A stretch of DNA of 64,000 nt from Athripsodes cinereus (lineage: Eukaryota; Arthropoda; Insecta; Trichoptera; Leptoceridae). The first letter of the stretch is position 1, and each line of letters begins with the position of its first letter. Position numbers and translations under genes: made by a program. Below, one piece after another: positions 45,000 through 56,300 of the stretch. The notes under the pieces are model-generated. The model saw nothing but the letters and a program-made list of their open reading frames with translations. It had not been told where the DNA came from and did not search any database. The stretch is taken from NCBI GenBank assembly GCA_947579605.1, contig OX388311.1, positions 29,142,951 to 29,206,950 of the forward strand, written 5' to 3'.

Positions 45000-47900
45000 C
45001 TGAAATCAAAATAATAATCTTCAGACTTGGGAAAGTAACTGTGGGATCTACAAAAATCCTTTACCAAACACCAGTGTCTGATTATCGGAGTCATTTTTTG
45101 AAAAATAAAATGATAATAAAAATTATTTACTTCACAATTTAATCAAAACAGTAAAAGTAGGGTACATTCAGACTGAATCAATCAAGTTCTAAACTTAAAC
45201 CATTATTTATTTATATTATTCTTGATATTTCGAACGTCCTTCAAGAAAGTCATGTGGAATTTAGAACATATGGATTCAGATAAAAATAAAGGTAGATTTT
45301 GATCTAAAAACCACATAACCTATTCTTACACTTAAGAAAATCAAAATAAAAAGAATAGGTACATAAGCATAATACAAAAATAATATTTAAACTAGGTTCT
45401 AATGTCTTTCGAAAATTTGACATGAGTTACAAATCACCTGAAGGCATGCTATAATTATTACAAAAATTATGACAGATCATGAAAAAACTGTTTTGACAAT
45501 GAAATGTTTCGAAACAAAATCATAAAAATATTGAAAATAATTATAAATATATAAGTGATTTAAGTTTCCAATACAGAGTCAACTTTATTTTTTATGAAAC
45601 CTGTATTAAAGTTGGTTATCTTTAAAGGGCCCATATCTTTATTTTTGTGAAACCAACAATGACTCTTGAACAAAGTAATAATATAATGAGACATACATAT
45701 TTTTAAGTGATTTTGGAGCTAACCTGTGTCATTTTATCACTTTTTCCTTCCCAAGATAGTTTATCTTCAAAACCTGGATCATTTTTAGAACTAATGAATA
45801 CGGCTTCCCAATTCATAAACCTGGCAAGACGTTTTCCAACTCCAGTGATATCCATGTCTACAAGTATAATGTTTCATAAAAAAGGCTCTCGAAGTCTCAT
45901 TAGGCCATTCAGTTGAAGCAAAGTTTAATTAAATTTAATATAAAATAAAGAGTATTAATAAAAAATAACTGGGGCCTTGGACAGAAGAGAATGGAGATAT
46001 ATTCTTTCGGACGCCAAGACCTGGGTTGTAGAGCCGCAGACATTGTTATTTTTTATAAAAATTATAATATCAAACTTTGTGTAGGTAATTGGGTTAACTT
46101 TTCCACAGCATAACACTTTAAGATTGTAGAATATAAAAACAGTTTACTGTAAAAGAGTAATATGATAAGAGATCTGTACTTACATTTAGTTTGTCCCTGA
46201 GTAAACCATTTCATAGACAGAGGACTCATATGACATAATGGGCACAATGTAAAATGAAACATCCGTAACATTTTATTATTTAACATCTCAATAACCTCTG
46301 TTTTGTTATTAGGAATCTGGTAATAAGAAACAAAAAATATGTATATTATGAAAATGAAACTATTAAACTTGTACGAATAATATCATTCACTCAATTACAT
46401 AAGCCAACAATTCCAAACTCTAATATTTTGAGATACCTAATGCAAGTTAAACTTTTTAGACAGTATAGCCGACAGTCAAAAACTTTAGGAAACATGTGCT
46501 TCTAATATAAAAAAATATTTGTTATAGGATGTTTTGTTTATGGAATAAGAAGAATTCCACTTTATACATGTCTTAAGCCAAAAAACTTCACAGACTATGG
46601 AAATACAATCAATATATGTGGTAATTTAACATCCTGTACGAAACTGAACTCCTCAAAAAGTTCAAAAAGTTATGATACTTTTTGTCATCTGAGCGTTGCC
46701 CCCAAATCCAGTTAAATAACAAAAAAATACTAAATATTCTCAACCAACAAGTTATTCTTTGAAGCTCATTGGTTAAGATTGAAAACATTATTTTATACGA
46801 GGGGTGAATGATACATAAATGCTTATAGAACACAAACAAAAAAATATTACAAGATGATGCAAGAGACACTTTCTCTCAACGTGTAACAACTTTATTCAAT
46901 CTGTTACTGAAAAATTCTACATTATTCCTAATGAGAGATAAAATAAATTTAATTCTTACAATCAACTAACCCCATAATGCTGCAAGACTTCAAATGGTTT
47001 TATCGCAAATACTCTTGGTCTGGGTCCATATATAACAGATGAATTCCTAACTAACATATTGAGAAACATAGCACCCAACTTGGATATTGGATACAATTCA
47101 ATGTCTAGAGATAAAATATAATGTGTTAAAGCTTGTTCTCTAGCTATGTTCCTTCCAACATTCACTGGATATGTCAAATTGTTTATAACTTGAAATGTTT
47201 CTTTATCTTCTACATTATATGGAGGAGGTAGAGAACAATTGCAGGTATAATTAATCCAGGTATTATTATAAATCTGTAACAGAAGAAGAAACCAACATCA
47301 ATATGCTACTATTTTTTATTATATTTTCCTTACTTAAGTATCAATTTAGTTACAGATAATATTTAACTAGATGTGATTGATATGACATAAGTCGGGGAGG
47401 TTACTTTCGAAGCTGTCTTAATATAAAATTTGTCTTTCTTAAGGTTAGACAACCTATTACCAAAAGTGCCAATTAGCCATTGTAAGTTACTAGATAAGAT
47501 TATGGACTAAGACAGCATTGTGAGCAACATCTTAGTGTTACCAATAAACAAAATATCATGTAATAAAATTAAAATGTGTTGCTATAATAATTATTTATGT
47601 TCATAGTCTTACATTCAACGGAGTACTCTTTTTGAGAAAATAAATGTGGAAGGTGACCCATTGTTTTATGAGGGCATTCTGAGCTGAACATTGTCTTAAG
47701 TACTGGATGGACTTTAAAGTTGTGTCAAAATCACTGCCAGGAGTATAGATGGCAACGCTTATTGGACCAGACCACCTAAATGAAAATATAATTAATATAA
47801 AATCGTTTAAATATAACATGGTTGTCAAAAATAGATTGATTAGTATTATGAGTGTGTGATTTCAACTTAATCTGCACAGCAAGTGTGAGTATTCACGTTA

Positions 47901-48807
47901 TTCAAAAGTAAATGACACATTTAATTTTGAAATAGGTAGCAAAGTCATCGAGAATACATGTTGAATGATAAATTATTGCATATGTTCTTTATCTATTATT
48001 ATTAGGTTCAGCTTGCATAGACAAAAAATAATGCAATAAATGATTTTATAAAATAATATGTAATAATACAATCTATTTTTGATTTTTTATCGTTATATTA
48101 AAAGTATTGGGAAATCAAGTATAATTGAAATTGTAAATTTAATACATGAAATTATCATTTAAGACTTAGAATAGACAAGGTGTACCCAAGACAGGACCAA
48201 ATAAAGTGACAATGTCTATTCTAAGCCTTATATGATACTTTTATATGTTTAATTTACATAATATGTGACTTCATACAATGGTTAATTGTAAAAATAACAT
48301 TGACAATCATGATGAAAATTAAACAAAATATAATTTAAACACTACTCACCTTTGTACAAGTTCCTCCAAATTATCTAAATAACGAAAACTTCCATGTGTC
48401 GTTAATGTCACATCTTGATGACATTCCAAATCTCCATGATCCGCCTTAACATAGTTTGCATAAACCCTAAACACTCCTCTGCGTTTTATTTCAAACTCAT
48501 AAGTCATATTTTTACACTTAATTATATTTTTTAATATTGATAAAGATTCATTACTAACAAATGTTTCATCAAAATCAATTTCACTCGAAATATTTTTAAA
48601 AACTGTTTTGTTGTTTTCTTCAATTAACGATGATGCAAAATTATGCTTTAACGATGCAATATTTTTATGAACTTGCACAGATTTAAGAAACGTGACATTT
48701 ATATTTTTATAGGACACATCATTATAAATCGAAAATATAAAACTGACAATGACAAACACGAGAAAAATATTTGTGAAAATGTGTTTTGCACAGATATTAA
48801 AATTCAT
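44802..48807 (-). CDS. B4GAT1: Beta-1,4-glucuronyltransferase 1-like glycosyltransferase (GT49)
   Basis: A complete six-exon gene of 462 aa: 48350-48807, 47613-47775, 46971-47273, 46184-46316, 45724-45857 and 44802-44999, phases consistent throughout. A short N-terminal tail is followed by a membrane helix at about residues 8-30 (IFTNIFLVFVIVSFIFSIY), the layout of a type II Golgi enzyme, with several NxT/S sites in the stem. Family blocks are WSGPISVAIYTPG, YPVNVGRNIAREQ, SLDIELYP (about 261-268, the DxD-type metal/nucleotide-sugar site, here Asp-Ile-Glu) and WEAVFISS. Human B4GAT1 adds glucuronic acid in O-mannosyl (dystroglycan) glycan synthesis; insects have several GT49 paralogues, so the exact acceptor is uncertain. 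Convergent with the gene to its left. An AATAAA on the minus strand lies near 44690. Confidence 0.85.
45724..45857 (-). CDS. B4GAT1: B4GAT1-like gene, exon 5
   Basis: CTTGTAG|ACATGG to ACACAG|GTTAGC. Encodes MDITGVGKRLARFMNWEAVF and DPGFEDKLSWEGKSDK, conserved C-terminal GT49 segments. Confidence 0.88.
46184..46316 (-). CDS. B4GAT1: B4GAT1-like gene, exon 4
   Basis: TTACCAG|ATTCCT to CTAAAT|GTAAGT. Encodes FHFTLCPLCHMSPLSMKW, with a CPLCH pair of cysteines. Confidence 0.88.
46971..47273 (-). CDS. B4GAT1: B4GAT1-like gene, exon 3
   Basis: GTTACAG|ATTTAT to TATGGG|GTTAGT, 101 codons, phase 0 at both ends. Contains NVGRNIAR and the SLDIELYP metal-site motif. Confidence 0.92.
47613..47775 (-). 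CDS. B4GAT1: B4GAT1-like gene, exon 2
   Basis: CATTTAG|GTGGTC to TTGAAT|GTAAGA. Encodes WSGPISVAIYTPGSDFDTTL, the start of the GT49 catalytic domain. Confidence 0.9.
48350..48807 (-). CDS. B4GAT1: B4GAT1-like gene, exon 1
   Basis: ATG at 48807; ends CAAAG|GTGAGT with two bases carried. Encodes the membrane anchor, the stem with NxT/S sequons, and YLDNLEELVQ. Confidence 0.88.
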
Positions 48808-49086
48808 TCTATTTTCAAAGATATTAGAGATGAAAACCTAAAAATAATATTTTGTCATGTATTTTATACAACGTCTCGAAACATTTTTAACTTATAATCA
48901 TTAAAGTTATACTTATATTTCTTATTAATAATTCCATCTGCATATGATTATGAATAATTCACAAGAAACATTTAATTATGTCACAAATTTATTCACATAA
49001 ATTTATCAATAAACATATTGTCCTATCTTGACAGATTTTAAAAACAAGCGTTTGAACTATATGTTCTTTTGAAGAAAGTTTACTTT

Positions 49087-49140
49087 CCACAAATCACTCG
49101 TTACGGGTGGATTGCCAGTAATAAAAAAAAGAAAAAAAAA
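49087..49140 (+). mobile_element. Short retroposed fragment with poly(A), second copy
   Basis: ACAAATCACTCGTTACGGGT...AATAAAAAAAA matches 39184-39235. The flanking target duplication is imperfect (AGTTTACTTTCC / AGTTAACTTCC). Confidence 0.8.
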
Positions 49141-49239
49141 GTTAACTTCCGATAAATAAATTTGTGTTAATGGTTTTAAAACATTGACATTAACAAATCA
49201 TTAAATGTATAATTACCATAAAAATTTATGTATTCAAAG

Positions 49240-49663
49240 TAGAGATGCAACAAATATTCGGTATTCTGCCTATTCGGCAACATTTTTACTATTCGTCCGA
49301 ATACCGAATATTTAGTCAATTATTCGGTATTCTGCCAAATAGTTTAAATGTAAAACTGGAAGGAGCTAATAGCTTGTAGATCGATGCTATTTTATTGTCA
49401 GCTGCAGATGCATAATAAATTATTAATCCTCAAATATCTAATTAATTAATTTAATATGGAATGCAGTGAAACAACATAATATTATTATTATTAATGTTGG
49501 AACACAAAAATTCCAAAAAAATTAACTCGCTGCAAGTTTAGTACATATGTCTATGATTTACCCACAGGTCGGGAGTACCGCACGCTCTCACTATTGTTTT
49601 GCCGAATATTCGGCAAATGATCTTGCATAATATTCGGTAAACATACTATTCGTTGCATCGCTA
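49240..49663. mobile_element. hAT-like MITE with ATTCGG palindromes (424 bp)
   Basis: Ends TAGAGATGCAAC and GTTGCATCGCTA. The interior repeats ATTCGGTATTCTGCC and CCGAATATTCGG. The flanking 8-mers ATTCAAAG and ATTTGAAA agree at only 5 of 8 positions, so the target duplication is decayed. Confidence 0.75.
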
Positions 49664-50207
49664 ATTTGAAATTCTGATAATACTCAACTGCACTTGAAGT
49701 TTTTATAACAGTTGTTAAAATTGAACATATAATGTTGGCATGACGTAACAAACTATTGAAAACGTGTTACGATAATAAAAACAGTATCAGACATGACAAG
49801 CATATAATATTCTTAGATGATTCTTTTTACTTAAATCACGATAAAGTTATACACAATAATGAGAAAATAACAAGCTACAAATGTGATAAATATATTACTT
49901 ACAAGCATGCTCATTAGCGACAATATTAATTTTTGACAGAATAATTACTTATACCGAAACCTGTCACCTTTCATCGCAAACAAAATATCCCTGTCTTTGT
50001 GTCTTTTATAGAAATTTTCAACAAATATTAAATGGAGCATTTTTTCAATTCCGATTTCCTTTAAATTTTGGATAATTTCAAAAAAATAAACAAAAACTGT
50101 TTTAAACAAAATATTGTATTTAGTTATTAGATTTTATTTTATTTTATAATAAAATATCACATAGTAATGTAGGTTACAGAATAAAATAAAGTAGCACTTG
50201 TAGGTAA

Positions 50208-50341
50208 CTATTGCTTGTCAACTTTCTTCAAGACTCCACTGGCTGCTGCTAATAGGACTGTGTCTCCCGTTTTGAAGGCACTTGTAGCCCCCTGAGCACC
50301 CACAATGCAAGGGAGACCATATTCCCTGGCAACCACAGCAC
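50208..50341 (-). CDS. PEP-synthase-like gene, last exon
   Basis: TTTTTAG|GTGCTG to TAG at 50208. Encodes GAVVAREYGLPCIVGAQGAT and SGVLKKVDKQ, the end of the mobile domain. Confidence 0.94.
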
Positions 50342-53300
50342 CTAAAAATTGATATTTCATAGAAAATCACCTTTATTATTATTAAATTTTATTATCTTAG
50401 GAAAATGCCAATCAGATCATCTTAGGACAATGACCTTCAATAAATTCATTCAGCCCTTGTTACGATGATATTATAATACAGCCTTTAGAAAATCGTAGGG
50501 ATAGGAATGGAAATTATAAATATATTGTGCAAAACAGCTAACAAAGAAAACAAAGTATGTATTTATATCGTCCTAACAAAAAAAATGCACACCATTATAA
50601 ATGTCCTCTATAATACATTTAAAAACTTAGAGAAAAGAGTAAGAGGACGAGACTCCTGGGCATCTCTTGGTGGACTGCAATGCTGTGGGATCCGCAAAAA
50701 TCAGAGCCCTCAGCAGGCACTGGGTAGAAGTGGAATCTCTCCACACCTTGGATCCCCTCAAGATCCTAGACTTCATAAGATGTCTGGGACCTGAGGGTTC
50801 ACTTTGACTGGCAACACCAGGAAGGCTGAGTAAGGGGAGTACAATAGATCTTATAGGTCGCGGTGCATATTATACCCCAAACAATAACATAAGAGAAAAG
50901 AGTGAAGGACCTATTTGTTGCTGGAGACTCTACAACACAGAAATATATATGTACAAGATAGTGGAACTGCACTCACCATGTGAAATAAGACCTCCGAGCT
51001 CGGTGACTACTCCACTCAGCATCGGGAAATATGGAGACCATCCAATATCTGTACTGTGGGTCACCAGAATATCTCCGTGTTTTAGTTCATCAACCTGAAA
51101 AGGTAAAAAATGTATTTGAAGATCAATATTCACATTAAGCTAAAAGCTTGTGTCTTTTCATCTGGGAAATGATGATCTATCTAAATTTGGTCAATTTTTA
51201 AATAAACATGTGATTTTATGAAACATAAAGGTTAACGCATTAATTTATCCGTGTATTGTGCCCATTGTTTTCTATCTATGTATAAGTTAATATAAGTTAT
51301 ACATTACTTTTTATTATTTGATTTTTACGTTAGTGTGTTTTACTTATGAAATATAGTTAAATCATATCTCATATCAAGAGTTAGTAATGACTTCTCAATG
51401 TTTGTGATAGTGTTTTGTGTTTTTTGTTTTCAATAGTGTTGCTGTTCTGTGATTCTTTGCTCTGGTGTCTTATATTTTACTATAATATCAAATAATTTAA
51501 ATTTGTGAATTGTTTTACCAGATTTGTAATACTGCACGCCTCTGACACCAGCAACCTTAGTTGCTGTTTTGAGGTATTGTTTATAATTGAATAAATTGAA
51601 TTGAATAAATGTTATTTTTTCTGCTATATTTGTAAACACACTGATTGTTTTGTAATATCAGCAAACTTTATTGGTAAAATATTGATATAACATGTTATTT
51701 TGTAAAATGTGTTTTATAATGCATGTTTGTTTGGTACATAAATATAATGAAAATAAAAAATAACATACACAAATCATCTGTATTTAATCAACATACAGTT
51801 TATCCTCTCTATTCCTTAAAAGTTGAGACTCATTGATAATTATGTATTCAATTATGGTTTTATTACATTCATGTTGCAATTGAATTCTAAACCTTTATTT
51901 TAATTAGGTTTATTTACTTTCAACAAAAATTAATTACAACATCTAATATTTATTGTTGCTCATAAACATACAAGAGCTATAAAGACACATATATTTTATT
52001 TTACTTTACATTTATGACACGAGCCTTATCAACATTTGAGTAAAACAATAATAAAAATATGTATAATAAAAAACAGACAATGTATTCATAGTAAGTTATG
52101 TATTACATTAGATCAGCGGTTTTCAAAGTGGGGGCCCAAATAAGTTAGGGAACCCCTGCATTAGATAAACGAATAAAAATTAAAGTAAAATAGACGAATC
52201 ATATAAAATATTGATTATGATTATTATAATATTGGCAAACAAAATTTATAAAATAGTTTCAAGAAACATTTAAAACTGATAAAAATTACACAAAAATAAA
52301 AATGCAAAAGTATGAAGCATTCATTCATTCATACCATCATGGCATTTTAAGTAAAGATATTTAGGTCAGGTGGCATACCTCATCGCTGACTTGAAGATAT
52401 CAAATATCTTAAACGTGATGTTTTACGAATATTTGCTTTTTGCAGAAAGTTCGAAAATTCACAGAAAAAAGAGGGAAACCTATTCTTTGCTGGGGGCTCC
52501 ACGGAACGACATATTGTTATATTTTTTTATTTATTTTTTAAAATATTTTAATCATACAGTTACAACAGTACATGCGCAGTAATAAAATATAACATTGGGC
52601 AAACCAGTTAAGGTCCCTTCCTTACCAACTAGTGTCAGAACATTTTGAATCACTTTGTTCAAAATAAAAACATAAAATTATTAATTTATTACAATTACAT
52701 GGTACAAAACTTCACAATAAACTATTAGAGAAACAGCATACCTTTGAAATATCCGTTATGACACAGGCTCTGGCAACAATGTCTCCCGAACAGACTGGAG
52801 TACCATGGATGACAACACCACTGGTACTATCTAATGAAAATGATTGGCTGTTATTCTGGACGATCGGCTGTGCAAAACCCCAGTTCATTTCATTAAATTG
52901 TAGCTTATCCCATTTAGGGAAGTAGCGTTTCCTTAACTTGGCTCTAAAACAATAATATAATAAATTTCTAAATATTTTCTATCACCTACAAAGTCGCTTT
53001 TTAATACCAAAAAATAATCTCGTCTAATTTACAACGGCATCCCAAATTTCAGAACTCTTTATTCAAAAACTTTCAACATCCAACATACATTGGATAAAAC
53101 ATCATCTGTATACACTGGATAAAACACATTTTGGATCATTATACACTGATAAAACATCATCTTAGATCAATATAGACTGGATAAAAAATCACAGTGGATC
53201 AATATACACTGCATAAAACATCATCTTGGATCAATATACACTGGACAAAACAGGATCTTAAACCTCTGCATCGCAAAATTTCTGAACTCTACTTACACCA

Positions 53301-56300
53301 CATAAAACAGAGTTGTGGCATACTTTTATGGCATGTTCCCATACAACCAAATACGGTCGCCGTGACTAAAATATCAGCCACAAAATAATCCATACACATA
53401 TTGTACATACGATGTTCACCCGCCATGTTCTAAACGCTATAGTGTAAGGTTATATGACAAAATGTACACTCAATATCGACGCACTGAAACTAACTTAAGA
53501 ATGCGTGATGTTAAGAACACTATGTAAAGGAATAATGTCTACGCGTCGTACCCAAATTGCCACTGAATGATGTTTAGTACACTTAGTGTACCCAAAGAAG
53601 TAGCCGTTATAGAAAAAGTTATCTCAAGGTCTTGGTCTTATAATAAGTTGACAGTTGTCAAAACAATACCAGTGTTGCTCAACATTGCACAGAAGGGGTA
53701 TGAACAAGATGAAATTAAAATGTTCGATCTTGACAGAGTTAAGTGTTAACTCATTTCTATGAGTGATAAAAATTATATAATATTCATACCTGTTTTATCC
53801 ACAATGTGAATTATGTATATATTTTTTTTAAATATTTACCATCTTTTTTACTCTTACCCTAACATCGGTATGGAATGGAAAGAATATTAAAAAAAACACA
53901 CACACATACATATGTAAAACAATTTAATGTACATAAACAAAAATGATTTTGAATTAAATTATGTAATTTCTGTTGCAAATTTCTGCAGGTAGACTGGTCT
54001 AATTAGATGCAAGATATTGTAAAAATTGGTCATATTTCACTTCATGATCTAACGGTGTCTTCAAAAAATGGTTTTAATTAAATCAATTGGTCATTTCAAT
54101 TTCAATTTGCATATCTTCTTATTGTCCCAATTTTCTGATTTGTTTTAATCTGAAAATAAATAGAAAATATTATTCATTTAATAACTCCTTTTTCTTTGCA
54201 AATAATTTTATTTATGTATTTGTTTTATTCTTCTTGCACATCATCATTCATATAACAAATTAAATAAAGTAGTACACACAAGAAAAAACACAAGAATTTC
54301 AATTTCTTATAGGTATATGTGTAATGAATAATACTTACGCCTTTATTTTCAACCTTTGTTGGGTATGGTTAATAACACTATTTTGGATAAAAGTGTTTAC
54401 TTCCTTCACAGTGCATGTCTTGTCTGCAAGATTCCATATATCTAAAAACATCAAAATACCAAATATTAAAAAAAAATTACTCAAAGAAAATTAATTTACG
54501 TACATAATTATATCAGATACTGCCGCACAGTTTGACAACCATTTAAGGTCCATTAAACGAGTGTGGCCATATTGGAACAATGATACTAAATGCCGAGCCA
54601 TTTCAAAAATGCAATTTATCTGATTATTTCAACAAATTTGGCATGGATTCGTCAATATTTTAACATAATTTTACCAATATCATTTGCCAGCTAGCTGGTG
54701 GTATCAATTTCTTTAATATTTGTAGTTACATAAATATTATAATTATAAAACAATACCTCCTACCTTCAGAATTCAAATGGCGTTCTTGTTTCTCGTGAAT
54801 ATTTTTATAAACTGCACAGTCAATCAACATCTCGCACTCAAAATGACGATGATCTGCGAAATACTCTAACACTTATTACAACGCTTCTGCAATCAACGCC
54901 ATTAATAATTTTACGACAAAACAACGATGCACCATACAGATAGAACGCAGCTACAACGAAACATGTCGTCTTTTATTTTCGTTTGTCGTTCGGATTTCTC
55001 CGTGTTCACGATATCTGTTGAGATGCGCGCGCGCGCTATGGAATATAGCTGTGACTAACCTTCCCCATTTTTAAGAACCGTTTAACAAAAAGTGTGCGCC
55101 CTGATACCAATTTGATCCCGGTGTAGGAAAACGAGTGTAGTGAATGTTCTCTAACTGATACCAAAATGGTTGTATGGGTTGTCATATATATAATAATAAT
55201 AATAAACTTCATTGCACAATAAAAACACATAAGCAACTACAAAGAGAGAGAGAAATGATATTGTGCAATGGGCGAGTTTATCGCAGAAGCGATATCTTCC
55301 AACTAACCCATATACTTACACACTAATTTGAATATAACATATGGCGTTTATTATAATGAATGCTTCGTATTCATTGGACTGATAGGGTCACAAATGTAGA
55401 GGTGTTAAGAAGAGTTGGAATGGACAGAGAACTCCTGTTGGATGTCAAAGTGCATAATATCTAGTATCTGAGTCATATAATGTGTGGAGAAAAGTACCAC
55501 ATTTTGCGGTTGCTTATGACAGGCGAAATAGAGGGCCGTCGGGGGGCTGGCAGAAGGCAGACAGAGAGGTGTCGAGAAGTCGTTCCAGGCAGCGCAGGAT
55601 TGAGAAGCCTATGCCAGAGTGATCGCCAATGTCGGGGGGACCTGAGAGGGAACCTACAGAAGAAGATTATGCACATTTCAATATTTGTACGGCCGATCAC
55701 AAAGCAAATAATACTCACTTGACTATCAGTCCTGGATCTCTTGTTTTGAGTAGTCTCTCTAGCTCCCCAGGTGTCAACATGTAAATTAGTTTCTTCTCTG
55801 GTATTCTCCACTCCTTTATCATCTGCTCTTCCAACTGACGATAGGCTAACCTAACTTGATGAAAGGCATATATTAAGGCAGCTTTTGATGCTTCTCTTCG
55901 GCACACAGATTTTTGGCACATCGGTATAATAAATTTCATTATTTTCCTTAAAGCGTACGACAAAAATTAAAACTCTCATATAAATATTATATTATGTTCA
56001 TCAATACATACCTTTATCTCTTAAAATTGATCACCCGGTTCCACAGGACAACAAATAAAAAAATTCTAAATCTAGTGTTTTTGGCATATTACATTGATGG
56101 TTTAAAGCAGCACAAAAGACACATGTCCACTATTTAGGTAAAAGAGTTAATATATGTACAAGATCAGTTGCAACGTTTTCTATGTCCTGATTACATAATT
56201 ACGGATAATACTTACATCATTATCGAAATATTTAACAAAAACCAAATGTCACACACTCTTAAATTATCAATATTTTTTGTGCACAGATGTGTTATGTTAA

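Noticed and set aside
54339..54441. This exon as part of the PEP-synthase-like gene
   Set aside because: Joining it to 55719-55946 gives an in-frame stop, whereas 55719 joins 52943 perfectly. It belongs to the nested small gene instead.
55473..55811. A 112-codon minus-strand frame as a gene
   Set aside because: It spans a LINE remnant in antisense and part of a PEP-synthase-like exon in the wrong frame.
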